Below are positions 34,148 through 41,500 of a stretch of DNA of 64,000 nt, in pieces; position 1 is the first letter of the stretch, and the number at the start of each line of letters is the position of its first letter. The notes beneath the pieces are model-generated. The model made no database searches. It saw nothing but the letters and a program-made list of their open reading frames with translations, and was not told the origin of the DNA. This stretch comes from Adiantum capillus-veneris (Eukaryota; Streptophyta; Polypodiopsida; Polypodiales; Pteridaceae). The position numbers were made by a program, and so were the translations under genes. Where the stretch lies: assembly GCA_014529385.2 (NCBI GenBank), contig CM043958.1, positions 89,799,025 to 89,863,024 of the forward strand, written 5' to 3'.

Positions 34148-37100
34148 AATGAAATGAAATGTTATATTAACGTCTTCGAAAGGCCAAAATGACCTATGAG
34201 ACCAAAAACTTACAATTGGTGAATCTGATATCATGCCTAAGTACAGAAATTACAAAGTTACAAAAAACTAACACTAGAACACTAGAACACTAAAACACTA
34301 AGGAGAAAGGAAATAAATCTGAGGTTGATTCGAGATTGAGATGAGATACGGGGGGGGTGTTGGTGGGTTCAGATGAAATCTCTCATCGGTCGCTGTTGGA
34401 TCTCATCCACCTCTTCCATGGTCAGTACTCTAGTTGGGCGTCTTGCACGTCGAGCTAGAGTGATGTATCTTCTATTGCAGCCTTCATTGGTGGTGGGAGA
34501 CCCCCCGAGGTTGTGGGCATCAACGCACCTCTAGTATGGGTGGGCTCTGAGATCTGCTGTAATGACTACTCTGGCTCTCCCCTGGCTGGTGTAAAGAAAT
34601 TTGTGATTCGTCTCTGAGACTGGCTTTCCCCTGATGTCCTCAGCAAGCTCTCCCTAAGTCTGCGCAGCTCTAGCAGGAACAATCCGAGACATCTCTGATC
34701 CTTGTATCTCATGACTAGCAAAAGGTCCGAAACCTTCTCTAAACAAGAAGTGGAAGCGGCCGCGTATCTCATAGTACGTCGGGCAATGACGTGTAGTGCA
34801 GCTCTGTCTCTGGCTCTAAGTTACATAGGTGACATATCCTGGCCTCTGCTGGCACCCCCCGAAATCGGCAAGTCTCGATCTGGGGCTGATGTGAGGATGT
34901 GCGTATCTGCCCGATAGCGCATCTTATCCCATGAGATAAGTGTGTATCCATGTATGCAAGCCAAAAAGCCGTCCTCCGTGAGTTGGAGAAGATGCTCTCT
35001 ATAGAAGGCCATCTTCGTCCCCAACTCCTGTGTCGGTTGCATCCATGTGCTCCTAGTATCTAGCCGAATCAAATCTTGGAATATGAGTCTGGTGATCTCT
35101 TGCCGTGTGAGAGACAAGAAGGGTGCATCCAGGGAGTATTGAAACGGAGGCAATCTATCCATGTTGAAACCATGCGACTGAAACCATGCTGCCATATGTC
35201 CATACCAACATGTTGCATCGCCTCGTAGAGCTAGTTGTCGAGATGACTCCAAGGCAAGCCGAGTGTATCTGTCCCTATCAGATCCCATAGACCGTGCGTT
35301 GTCCCTGGGGAGATCCCATAGACCATGCATAAAGGATACTAATCTAGTCAATGCCTCCACCACGAGGGGAGGGGCCGCTAGCTCGGCTTGGAGAGAGAGA
35401 GAGAGAGAGAGAGATGTTGTGAACTGATCTGATGCAAAAAGCTAGGCTGAATCTCATGTTATGGGTAGTATGATGGAAAACTCTTGAGATGGTAGGTTGC
35501 CCTCTGCGAGGGCATTCGGTTCTGATGGCGATAGGGAGAGCCCCAAGCTCTCATATATAGGGAAAAAGATCTAGGTCAAGCAATAACCAAAGAAGCTCCA
35601 CGACCTCATAAAAAGAAGGGGGGTCATTTCAATTAAATGGCATTAGTGACTATTCACATGCCTATGTGCTTAAGTGGCCATATCCTACAAGTGAGGGTAT
35701 GCAACTATTGACCTGCCTGATCATGCATGTCCTTCTAGAGGCTCACAAAGTTGTCAGGCTCGATCCTAAGCTATAGTAACTAAAGCTGATGCTCACCTGT
35801 AGTAGTAGCTTGTCCATGTGGCTCAAGTGCAGTGCGCACGTGACATTCCATGAGCTTTTGAATGCTCTTGGGCTTCCTTTCAAACATTATCACCGTATCT
35901 CTTTAGGTAATCCGCAACAATACCGTTCCATCTACTCCCGAAAAGAGATCTTCCAAACAGAAGCAAAAGCAATTGGCAAAACCCCAAAAACGTCGACTAT
36001 AGGTAGCCAAAGTGTCATCTTCAAATTGTTCCATGCTGTGATCACATCCTGCTCATAGTGGTGTGTCAACCATACTAAAAAAACTATTTTCTTGTTCTTT
36101 TTTCGCTTCTTCCGTCCAGTGCCACATGAAAACGTGTTTTGTCCCTTCGAAATGAAACCAAACACGAAACAGTCTCCAAACATTTCGAAACAAACTTGAA
36201 ACAGGGTGATGAAATGTACTTCTCAAGTTTCTTTTTAAAAAGGTCTAAATTTTTTGAATACAAAATTAGCCATGTAGTATATGATGTGCAACATATTTTA
36301 CCATTTGTATGCTCATGTATCCACCTACTAGACTCCTAAATATTAGGTTTCCTATAGCCTCTAGAAACATGTGTGTTTCGTATTGCATTTCGTCTTGGCA
36401 TTTTCAAAACAAAATGCCTCGAAACAACAAAACACACGAAATATTTTTTGTTACACTGTTTTTTTGTCTGTTTTCTTCCTCATTGGAACTAGAGGAAGAA
36501 TTGCTGGAACAAGATGAAGAACTTGAGTCGTTCCTCAAAGGGAACACACTTCTGTGATCCACTTGCCTCTTCGAAAGTAGATATCCCGGGCCAGAGAGCC
36601 AGCACAATCCTTTCACATGCTGCCCTTCCAAGAGTGCTTTCAATCACTCGCCAACTTTCAATTTAAGAGATTCATCAAACTCTTCCTGCAAGTACAGCTT
36701 CTGCTTTTTTGCACCCCGCTTTGACGTGGTCTTCATTGCTTACTTGGTCGGAGTGTAGATGGCCTTCTGCCATCTGTCGTAAACCTCAGCAATGGGATGA
36801 CTCTCCGGCCACTCTCGAGCGCTTAAACATGTCCTTTTAAGATAACATGCCACATCATCACAATTGTGATGCAATAAACACCCTTAGCCATATGATCGGC
36901 TTCGATTGCCTTCTTCATTGGTATAGTGAGCCTGCTTACTAAACTTGTCCAAAATAGTCCAAATGCCATCATGCCCACTCTGTCATTTAAGTCATCGGGA
37001 GGTCAAAAATGATTTACATAGCCACTCACAGCAAAAGACAACCATGGCATGTACCCATGGTCGCAAAAAAGGGAATCGATATATCACCAGTACATCCCCC

Positions 37101-40100
37101 CAATCTACCCAAACTGACACCAATGTTAAGGCGTGAATCTCACAACACTTAATTTATAGCTTGTGACACATCACATTATAACCATGTTTGCAATGCTCAC
37201 TCTATCGCAATGGACATTTGTTTAAGTCGGCATTGAGGGGGAGTGTTAGAACAACCCGTGCATGGGAAACTCCTCTAAGTGGACATAGGATAAAGCTTGT
37301 GTGTGGGTGTTCTTAAAGTTATTGCAAACCCTGGGGCATTAGGCCTATATAAAAGCCCCTAGAGCCTTTAGGCCCATATAAAGTTCCCTTGAGAGCTGGG
37401 GGAGCCTCTGTCCTCTTTCGACACATATGAGAGGAGAGGTACTACAAACAACTAACTAAGCAAGACTGAGGTCTGGTATCTTTGCTCTATATCATTGCCA
37501 GAGTGTGAGTGTGTGTGTGTGTGTGTGCGCGCGCGCACAAGCGCATGCGGTTATGGCATTATGCATGCTTGATTAAGTGATCAGAATCATTTCAAGTCAA
37601 TCTTGCGATAAGCCACTTCATTGGCTCACACTTACTTCTTATCTCATGGAGTGAGCGTATAATGGTTAGCATTATTTCTACACATAGATACGTCTAAGCT
37701 TCCGTTTCTGCATTTTCTAATGAGCAAAATCAAATCTATGTAGCTAAGTAATTTTTCTATCATAACAATGCTGCATTGAACCAGAACAACTTCAAAACTT
37801 TCCTGCTACTTTAAAATCTGAATTTCACAATCCTAAATTTGCCATACCATAGATCAAATGTACAGCTCTGCGTAAATGGAAAGAAAGACACGACATACCA
37901 AAATCAAATCTGCTTTGTACAGAAATTCAACTTGATGAGTCACTAAAATTCTTGTCTTCCTCTTCAAGACTCCAAGTAAGCAATCCTGCAAACATGTCCA
38001 TATAAGAGCCTCACCAAAGAGCAGCCCCAAAAACTAGTACAACCCCATCAAATAGTAGTCAAAAAGAACAGAAACATGGTACAAGAGACCTTAAAAATGG
38101 CAGAGCCAGTATGAGCATCAACTGCACTAAAAACATCATCTAAGAAGTAGACATCAGAATTTTGATACACTGCCCTTGCTAGTTGCACCCTTTGTTTTTG
38201 TCCACCACTCAAATTGATGCCTCTCTCTCCTATCTCTGTCTGATCCCCAAACTCAAAGAGACCCAAATCCTGCTCAAGTGCACATGCTTTTAATGTCCTC
38301 TGATATCTCAATCTGTCCATTGGCATTCCAAAAAGAATGTTCTCTTCCACGGTTCCACTCTGAATCCACGAAGTCTGAGGAACATACGCAGTACTCCCAT
38401 AGACTTGGACCTGACAATAATCGAAACACATAAGCAAATGCTTAGAAACGATAATATGCTGGCTAAGTTCCTGGCAATGCATGAATATTGAACATTTACA
38501 ATGCCAGCTAGCAAAGCTACATAGCAGCTGCTAGCATATCCTAAATATTTGTAGATGCAGATGTACCAAAAAGGAATTGACCTCAACTGGATAACAAAAG
38601 ATTTCCAATAAAAGTAGTATAACATGGGCTAGAAGGTTCTTACACTGCCTGTCAATTTGGGCATTTCCCCTAAAAGCGCCGCTAGCAACGAAGATTTTCC
38701 AGCACCAACAGTGCCAACAATGGCAACCAAATGGCCCTCAGGAATCATGAAATTGATGCCCCGGAGAACAGGCTTCTTTGTTAAATCATCCCATGTAAAA
38801 TCTCCACCTTCGACAATGATCGAGCACCCTGGCTCACCAGGGGAATCCCTGACTACATAACCTTCTAGCTCAGTGCTTAACATGTACTTGTCAAGGCGGT
38901 CAAGTGATACAAAGGCCTGAGAAACAGCAATGATAGCCTGGGGAAAAGTTCGAATGGGCTCCGAAAGGATGTTGAATGTGGAAATCACAGTGAAGACCTT
39001 GGCTGTTGTCAATTCTATGTTGATAAGCAAACAGGTACCAAAGGCGACTATAGATACAACTGAGGTTGAGATGGTTAACGCAGTTACATTTGATGCTAGT
39101 GCATATTGAAACTTTGACAGACACTTGTACTCGGCCTTCCGACAATCCTCCACTTTTTTACGAAAATACTCTTCCCAGGCTTGCAGCTTGATACTTCTCA
39201 TGTAGTTGAGAACCTCTGCAGTGGCCCTCATCCTGATGTCCTTTTTGGCCATAACTTGCAAAGAGTAATAGCGCAAGAGTCTGCTATTGTTGGTTACCAT
39301 GACACCCAAAACAAGCATTGTTGCAAATCCTGCCAGCATGGCGATACCAATTGCCCGATAAAGTATGAATAGAGCAATAATGATCTGGAGGGGCAGCATC
39401 CATGTATTGTGCAGCTGGACAATGGAATCGTTGATCTGCTGCACATCCACTGTCATGTAATTCACAATCCTGCCAACTCCATGTGCTTGTCTGGATGAGC
39501 TCGATAGCCGAAGACCTTTCTTGTAAATGCTTGTTATAAGGCATGACCTTATCATCATGCCCAGCTTCTGAGAGAGGAACTGATACTGATGCGTTGAGAG
39601 CACTTCCACAAATTTTGCGACTAACAAGATGAAAACCAGCACATATCCTTCGCTATAATATCTGTTTTCACTTTTCAAAAAGTTCACGAAACTCTGAATG
39701 AGCATCGGGCCGACATACATAGATATGGCCTTGACAAAAGCTACTGATCCTGTAAATAACAACTGCTCTTTGAAGGATCTCAATAGTGCTGACCTTACTG
39801 GGTGATCTGTTTTCTTTTTTGGCCAATTAGCTTGGAAGAGAGCATATAATTTTTCAGCTTTATCATCTGGCGACAACTCTGGTACGTCCTCGACCTGAAG
39901 TGTGGTCTTAGACCCCTTGGCAAGCAAAGGGTTGAGCCATAGCCAGAATGTTTTACTAAAGGATCCTGCGGTGTAATAACCTGTTACCTTGGCATGCTTT
40001 CTCTTGTCTAATTCCCCGTTGAGCAATGGCTCTAAAACACCACTTTCTGTTTGCTGCTTAAGGCCCGTACGACCTCGTGTTGAGATAACCATAAGGAAAA

Positions 40101-40692
40101 TTGAAACAGGAAATATTACAATGTTAACGACATCATCTACTCTAAGAGAGGCTGCATAAGAGAAGCCAGAACCTGAAATTCTAGCAATTGCTGAAATGAA
40201 CTGCAAGCTGGAGACGATCCCGGTGATGAACCACCATGCACGGACAACATGGGGATGCTTTGCCAACCTTTGCGGCAGCTCATGACCCACTGACAATGCA
40301 AATGTAGTCCAAGCAATAGCTTGAATAAAAGAGAAACCCACCTCTGCGATTGCAATTTCTGTCCATCCAGCCAATGTACATGCATACCATATGTGCCACC
40401 CCAATGAAGCATATGAGAGACAAGTAGCCAGGCACAGAACTGCCAGAGTTGAAATGAAGAGAGGTCCGGCAATGGCGTGTTTGGCGCTTTTCTGCTCATC
40501 TTCAGTAATGTGGCGTTTGTGAGTCAACAGGGAGAGGGAGTAGAGAGTGAAGAAGAAGATGTGGAGAGCAGATTGGAGGATATGATGGGAGCAAGCGGAG
40601 AAGAGGACGTAGATGATCCATTCAAAGAAGGAGATTTGTTGGGAGGAGAGGGGGCCAGGACCGGAGCAAGAGAGGGAGAGGAGCCAGGCCAT
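10423..40692 (-). CDS. ABC transporter, subfamily C (MRP-type), 11 coding exons
   Basis: Full-length plant ABCC transporter, expected in a membrane such as the tonoplast, moving glutathione or other organic-anion conjugates with ATP. Exons (minus): 38644-40692, 38090-38410, 37899-37985, 15317-16003, 15023-15187, 14645-14939, 14332-14546, 11384-11689, 11205-11268, 10629-10868, 10423-10526. All introns are GT-AG by eye and the phases fit, giving 1510 residues, normal for the family. Order is TMD0, TMD1, NBD1, TMD2, NBD2. NBD1 has Walker [10 protein letters not shown] (about 660-668), LSGGQ (about 750) and Walker B ending LDD. NBD2 has GRTGSGKST (about 1301-1309), SVGQRQ (about 1405) and Walker B LDE. 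Asp in NBD1 against Glu in NBD2 is the usual ABCC asymmetry, so NBD2 is the likely hydrolytic site. Intron 3 is about 21.9 kb of transposons. Substrate and orthologue cannot be told from sequence alone. Confidence 0.93.
10629..10868 (-). CDS. ABCC exon 10 (NBD2 signature, Walker B, H-loop)
   Basis: 79 full codons, with a shared codon at each end. Contains [20 protein letters not shown], Walker B with the catalytic Glu ([12 protein letters not shown]) and the H-loop [13 protein letters not shown]. Acceptor CCAG, donor GTATGG at 10628. Confidence 0.93.
11205..11268 (-). CDS. ABCC exon 9 (NBD2), 64 bp
   Basis: Very short exon: [21 protein letters not shown] plus one base, between TCAG and the donor GTACGA at 11204. 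Matches the ALEKCQL...IV segment that follows DEIWE in ABCC NBD2. Confidence 0.92.
11384..11689 (-). CDS. ABCC exon 8 (NBD2 Walker A)
   Basis: 102 codons starting [14 protein letters not shown]. Contains Walker [13 protein letters not shown], the [18 protein letters not shown]-loop and [15 protein letters not shown]. Donor GTATTT at 11383. Its first 41 bp and acceptor are duplicated upstream in the intron (see the 139-bp tandem repeat). Confidence 0.93.
11649..11926. repeat. 139-bp tandem duplication across the exon 8 acceptor
   Basis: Two nearly identical units, 11649-11787 and 11788-11926. Each contains the first 41 bp of exon 8, the splice acceptor and about 98 bp of intron 7. The right copy is an extra acceptor upstream of the real exon. 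Confidence 0.92.
11961..12099. repeat. 70-bp tandem repeat, two units, in intron 7
   Basis: Units begin with TTGTACAAAGCATG and end at AAGATAGTA, with a period of 70 bp and a handful of differences between copies. No coding potential. Confidence 0.8.
12100..14331 (-). other. Rest of intron 7; 26-bp tandem duplication at 13922-13973
   Basis: Intronic. Apart from a perfect 26-bp direct duplication (unit starts AGATGGATGAAAGCTC) I see no element or gene. Short open frames here have no recognisable content. Confidence 0.5.
14332..14546 (-). CDS. ABCC exon 7 (end of TMD2, linker to NBD2)
   Basis: One shared codon plus 71 codons, [14 protein letters not shown] to GHISIRDLT. Includes [19 protein letters not shown], the usual linker before NBD2. 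Acceptor GCAG, donor GTAAGC at 14331. Confidence 0.92.
14645..14939 (-). CDS. ABCC exon 6 (TMD2)
   Basis: 98 codons plus one base. Contains [20 protein letters not shown], strongly conserved in the family, then further TMD2 helices ending SIIRP. Donor GTGCGT at 14644. Confidence 0.92.
15023..15187 (-). CDS. ABCC exon 5 (TMD2)
   Basis: 55 codons, from [14 protein letters not shown] to WVYLHYQ, phase 0, acceptor ACAG and donor GTAAGT. Hydrophobic TMD2 helices. It directly continues the RILTR end of exon 4. Confidence 0.93.
15317..16003 (-). CDS. ABCC exon 4 (end of NBD1, linker, first part of TMD2)
   Basis: 229 codons, phase 0 at both ends, first codons reading [13 protein letters not shown]. 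Covers the end of NBD1, the acidic and serine-rich linker ([24 protein letters not shown]), and the start of TMD2 ([17 protein letters not shown]) up to [13 protein letters not shown], a hallmark segment of plant ABCC proteins. Donor GTATGC at 15316. Confidence 0.93.
16185..16680. mobile_element. Foldback/MITE-like element in intron 3
   Basis: The left end (TTACTTTACCAGAATACCCC, near 16190) and the reverse complement of the right end (near 16650-16680) match over about 26 bp. Both flanks are built from repeats of a TTCCCAAAATNCC-type unit in opposite orientation. The middle has no coding capacity. Ends are approximate and no target duplication was confirmed. Confidence 0.55.
16848..16883 (+). 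repeat. Poly(G) run of 36
   Basis: Uninterrupted G on the plus strand, so C in the sense strand of the ABCC intron. Its exact length is uncertain in any sequencing technology. Confidence 0.9.
17283..17315. repeat. (CT)n microsatellite and degenerate CTGCTGCCACCCC repeats
   Basis: A (CT)n run followed up to 17491 by imperfect repeats of a CCTGC-GCCACCCC-CTCGCGTAA type. The Ty3 element inserted at the right edge of this region. Confidence 0.8.
17487..17491. other. Target site duplication, left
   Basis: CCTGC directly before the TGTCAC end of the left LTR; identical to 25226-25230. Confidence 0.9.
17492..19005 (-). repeat. 3' LTR of the Ty3 chromovirus
   Basis: 1514 bp, TG...CA ends. Contains dyads shared with the other LTR: a 26-bp palindrome at 18439-18464, an 11-bp-arm hairpin near 18687-18719 and a GGGGACCAG/CTGGTCCCC hairpin at 17583-17608. 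Confidence 0.95.
19006..19020 (-). promoter_or_regulatory. Polypurine tract before the 3' LTR
   Basis: On the minus strand ACCAAGAGGGA directly precedes TGTAACTAAG, the 3' LTR start. The pol stop codon overlaps its left part. Confidence 0.75.
19018..19768 (-). pseudogene. Ty3 integrase C-terminus with chromodomain
   Basis: Continues pol in a new frame after the break near 19769. The part from 19623 is free of stops and ends at TAG 19018-19020. It has a [20 protein letters not shown]-type region and a C-terminal chromodomain ([19 protein letters not shown]). The chromodomain is what defines the chromovirus group and is thought to guide integration to chromatin marks. Confidence 0.9.
19713..21602 (-). 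pseudogene. Ty3 pol: RT, RNase H, integrase core
   Basis: Long open frame from [22 protein letters not shown] shows [17 protein letters not shown] and the catalytic FFDDVLIF. RNase H shows [14 protein letters not shown] and [10 protein letters not shown]. The zinc-binding HHCC part of integrase follows ([26 protein letters not shown]), then the D-D-E core residues in [17 protein letters not shown] and HPQTDGQSE. The frame is lost near 19769 by a single-base change just after NATVLDL, so the end of this open frame (19713) is out of frame. Confidence 0.93.
21568..23647 (-). pseudogene. Ty3 gag, protease and RT start (frameshifted)
   Basis: Probable start ATG at 23647 ([14 protein letters not shown]), with a coiled-coil-like segment. 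The frame then changes in an A8 run (T8 at 23470-23477 on the plus strand) to the frame ending at 21568. In order: basic region, Retrotrans_gag domain ([22 protein letters not shown]), zinc knuckle [14 protein letters not shown], aspartic protease ([15 protein letters not shown]), and the RT N-terminus ([20 protein letters not shown]). The protease motif reads DPG where D-S/T-G is usual, which may impair it. The frame breaks again at about 21603. Confidence 0.88.
23701..23712 (-). promoter_or_regulatory. Primer binding site (tRNA-iMet type)
   Basis: On the minus strand reads TGGTATCAGAGC, one base after the 5' LTR. This is the standard initiator-Met primer site of plant LTR elements. Confidence 0.95.
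23714..25225 (-). repeat. 5' LTR of the Ty3 chromovirus
   Basis: 1512 bp, near-identical to 17492-19005. As the 5' LTR it should hold the promoter that drives the minus-strand transcript, the same direction as the host ABCC gene. Confidence 0.95.
25226..25230. other. Target site duplication, right
   Basis: CCTGC directly after the TTACA end of the right LTR. Confidence 0.9.
25231..25537. other. Short repeats; no gene
   Basis: Two copies of a CCCGCAGGTACATAC unit at about 25246 and 25285, then AT-rich sequence. Continuation of the repetitive tract split by the Ty3 insertion. Confidence 0.5.
25582..26451 (+). CDS. LINE family A ORF1 protein (coiled coil + RRM-like)
   Basis: Intact 289-residue frame. 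Residues about 8-75 and 92-140 are charged and heptad-like, suggesting a coiled coil. Residues about 164-232 look like an RRM fold ([31 protein letters not shown]). Residues about 243-283 (IFLGDDLT...[20 protein letters not shown]) resemble the C-terminal domain of L1 ORF1p. No CCHC knuckle is visible, although most plant L1-type LINEs carry one. The likely role is binding element RNA as a trimer and acting as chaperone. ORF2 starts about 30 bp after the stop. The domain assignment is by eye. Confidence 0.75.
   Translation: MAAHYMVTSKRMTAIEKELKECKAHMDEWKKEKNLILEWKKREEQARELERKEFRDEIQALEGSISALRKELDETKEGGRLEDGEIQPSMIDDLNSIRAQVKEIKEEGEKKTSWVEVLSKTQKKMDEAEKWIEVVKKGKGKEIPTTPDIINKTLEEEQRRRVRALHVRVTGLKDSDKVDQEVKSLMSMMGVEKPSHTQAWRVGKKSEGNGESSKERALILPFPSMEEKKDFLKKRPTLKKTGIFLGDDLTLSQLAHMREVMPEIIAAREKGKLAFNANGRVVITEHRST
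26482..30080 (+). pseudogene. LINE family A ORF2 (endonuclease-RT), frameshifted
   Basis: Starts [13 protein letters not shown] with an APE endonuclease ([31 protein letters not shown]). RT shows [47 protein letters not shown] and the catalytic [12 protein letters not shown]. The C-terminal zinc motif has CX2CX8HX4C spacing ([18 protein letters not shown]). Frame changes near 26990, 27200, 28820 and 29535 interrupt it. Comparison with copies 1 and 3 shows the breaks are private to this copy. At about 1200 residues if intact, its length is normal for ORF2. The C-terminus is slightly shorter than in copies 1 and 4. Confidence 0.88.
30324..30381. repeat. (TC)n microsatellite between LINE copies
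   Basis: About 29 TC units, preceded by three ATTTC units that form the LINE 3' tail and followed directly by a 5'-truncated LINE 3' UTR. Confidence 0.95.
30382..30575 (+). mobile_element. LINE family A 3' UTR fragment
   Basis: Matches the reverse complement of 34170-34370 (copy 4 3' UTR), from AACCCACC through TTTATTTCCTTTCTCC and TAGTGTTCTAGTGTTA to GGTCTCATAGGTCATTT. Its 5' truncation point is the end of the (TC)n tract, so it is a separate, very short insertion. Confidence 0.8.
30576..33850 (+). mobile_element. LINE family A, copy 3 (rearranged)
   Basis: Plus-strand copy following the 3' UTR fragment head to tail. Most of ORF1 is deleted (an N-terminal fragment with ATG at 30592 and the last codons near 30723-30749 remain). 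ORF2 has a deletion of the RT thumb region near 32925. The 3' end is lost at about 33850, where an LTR element begins. Confidence 0.85.
30780..33850 (+). pseudogene. LINE family A ORF2, copy 3 (broken)
   Basis: Endonuclease [35 protein letters not shown] finger and palm with [38 protein letters not shown] and [12 protein letters not shown] (YVDD). C-terminal [18 protein letters not shown] zinc motif. In-frame stops (for example near 31482 and 31896), frameshifts and an internal deletion near 32925 inactivate it. The protein text after 33850 is non-LINE. Confidence 0.88.
33971..33982 (-). promoter_or_regulatory. Primer binding site of a truncated LTR element
   Basis: GCTCTGATACCA on the plus strand is the complement of the iMet primer site, one base from TGTCGAGTTC at 33984, the inner end of an LTR. 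Same geometry as in the complete Ty3 element. Confidence 0.8.
34102..34144. repeat. (GA)n, left of LINE copy 4
   Basis: About 21 AG/GA units directly before the LINE tail, which reads GATGAAATGAAATG on the plus strand. Confidence 0.95.
34144..35389 (-). mobile_element. LINE family A, copy 4 (5' truncated)
   Basis: Holds the 3' third of ORF2 and the 3' UTR. The 3' end shows the family signature near 34160-34200 and ATTTC units; the 5' end is cut at 35389. (GA)n flanks both sides. Confidence 0.9.
34369..35388 (-). pseudogene. LINE family A ORF2 C-terminus, copy 4
   Basis: From [20 protein letters not shown] through the [16 protein letters not shown] region to the zinc motif ([14 protein letters not shown]) and the terminal segment ending QQRPMRD, with TGA at 34369-34371. 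At least two frame changes. A short in-frame duplication occurs near 35280-35330 (two versions of [15 protein letters not shown] context). Confidence 0.8.
35390..35414. repeat. (GA)n, right of LINE copy 4
   Basis: About 12 GA units where the LTR sequence resumes. Confidence 0.9.
35701..36880 (-). other. Decayed sequence, probably LTR-element internal parts
   Basis: Minus-strand fragments such as [20 protein letters not shown] with a serine/acidic run (36404-36643), and [20 protein letters not shown] upstream, may be one broken protein, but I do not recognise it. It lies inside ABCC intron 3. Confidence 0.35.
36885..37000 (-). pseudogene. Ty3 integrase fragment
   Basis: Minus-strand frame similar to the [20 protein letters not shown] part of the complete Ty3 integrase, including [11 protein letters not shown]. 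Only about 38 codons remain. Confidence 0.65.
37229..37681 (+). repeat. Polypurine tract and LTR (plus orientation)
   Basis: GCATTGAGGGGGAG precedes TGTTAGAAC at 37244, a standard tract-to-LTR junction. Two TATA boxes about 29 bp apart (near 37345 and 37374) lie in a short duplicated segment. The right end near 37681 (ATTTCTACA) is a guess. Transcription from it would run antisense to ABCC exons 3 to 1. Confidence 0.6.
37502..37538. repeat. (TG)n(CG)n alternating tract
   Basis: GTGTGTG run passing into GCGCGCGCGCAC. Alternating purine-pyrimidine of this kind can adopt Z-DNA. Confidence 0.85.
37899..37985 (-). CDS. ABCC exon 3 (NBD1 H-loop), 87 bp
   Basis: 29 codons between TTGCAG (ending at 37986) and the donor GTATGT (starting at 37898), phase 0. 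The translation begins [11 protein letters not shown] and carries the H-loop [10 protein letters not shown], matching the ABCC segment that must join exon 2 to exon 4. It is too short to appear as a long open frame and would be easy to miss. It stands alone at the edge of a 21.9-kb intron. Confidence 0.92.
38090..38410 (-). CDS. ABCC exon 2 (NBD1 core)
   Basis: 107 codons, acceptor CAG just right of 38410 and donor GTCTCT at 38089, phase 0 at both ends. Contains the Q-loop ([10 protein letters not shown]), the signature [14 protein letters not shown] and Walker [13 protein letters not shown]. Confidence 0.93.
38644..40692 (-). CDS. ABCC exon 1 (TMD0, TMD1, start of NBD1)
   Basis: 683 codons from ATG at 40692 to the donor GTAAGAACC at 38643, phase 0. 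It encodes the N-terminal TMD0 with several hydrophobic helices, the cytoplasmic linker with the [20 protein letters not shown] block, TMD1 (start near [13 protein letters not shown]), and NBD1 up to just after Walker A (GTVGAGKSS). This start is chosen because the preceding minus-strand frame has no homologous extension and the hydrophobic TMD0 begins within 25 residues. Confidence 0.93.
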
Positions 40693-41500
40693 AGCCAGAG
40701 CTTAGAGAGGTGAGTGTGGGGTAGCATAAGCCGGCTCAGATCGAGCAAGGGGGGCGAAGCGTAAGGGCAGGTCAATGAGAGGGGGGACGATGTCCGTGTG
40801 CGTGTGAGCGAGAGAGAGGGTTTGTATGTGGGTGGGTATGTGAGTTGGGTCATGGATGGAGAGAGAGAGAGAGCTCAGAGCTGGTCTAATCGAAGAGGAT
40901 CCAACCCGTTTAGTAGTGCTTACTCTAATAAGCGACTGCACATGGAACATGGAGGATATGTGTGGCGTCGAGCGGGAATAGACCAGCCGGCGCACCGGCT
41001 TTGCCGGTCACGCAAAAGGATGTTGGCGCGCGGGAAGAGCCCTCACGGCCTCAGGCGTGGCAGGGCCGGCCGTAGACGGGCTATAGCCCGTTCTCCTTTG
41101 ACTAGTTGTGCCACACAGAATCCTCGCTCGAATCCAATGAGGAGGCTCAACGAGAGCTTGCTTTTGCTCTTCTCTTTTAGCCTGTCTCGCATGTGCCCAA
41201 AGCGCGGAAAGCCACCAAAAAAAGAGTGTTGTGGGTCGCAGATTTTACTTAATAAGAAGGGAAAGTTGAGCGCCCAAGAGGGAGTGTTGCTTGCACTCTC
41301 GAAGAGAACTCTTGCGAATGCATAAGCTAGTTGTGGTATGTGTGCTCGATGGTCTCGGTCACAAGATCTAGGTATTGGCCTTCTATATTGCCACATTTAG
41401 AGAAGATACTCCTACAACTTCCTCGGAAGAATTCTTTATGCCATCCACTCACAGAACAACTACCAACCCTAATATAAAAGATTAGTAGCCAGCAGACTCT
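40693..41500 (-). promoter_or_regulatory. Putative 5' UTR and promoter of the ABCC gene
   Basis: Upstream of the ATG at 40692 the sense strand is C/T-rich, including a CT run at about 40857-40873, typical of plant 5' leaders. The only TATA-like sequence I noticed on the minus strand is CTTTTATATTAG near 41471-41484, which would imply a leader of about 750 bp or an intron in the leader. The start site is not fixed. Confidence 0.4.

Larger units (their letters stand above)
33984..35700 (-). repeat. LTR (minus), split by LINE copy 4
   Basis: LTR inner end at 33984 followed by 118 bp, then a (GA)n tract holding LINE copy 4 (34144-35389), then LTR sequence again from 35415. A TATA box on the minus strand (CTATATATGA, 35551-35560) supports an LTR promoter. 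The right boundary is not resolved. Internal sequence left of the primer site survives only from about 33850 to 33970. Confidence 0.6.
16004..37898 (-). other. Intron 3 of the ABCC gene, about 21.9 kb
   Basis: Donor GTATGT at 37898 and acceptor TAG ending at 16004. It is filled by a Ty3 chromovirus, LINE family A copies 2 to 4 and a 3' fragment, pieces of other LTR elements, a foldback element and microsatellites. Flanking coding phases match exactly across it, so the gene should still be expressible if the intron is spliced. Confidence 0.85.

Noticed and set aside
40798-41325. 175-residue plus-strand open frame
   Set aside because: It overlaps the ABCC 5' region on the other strand, is rich in Arg/Ser from GA- and GC-rich DNA, and shows no domain.
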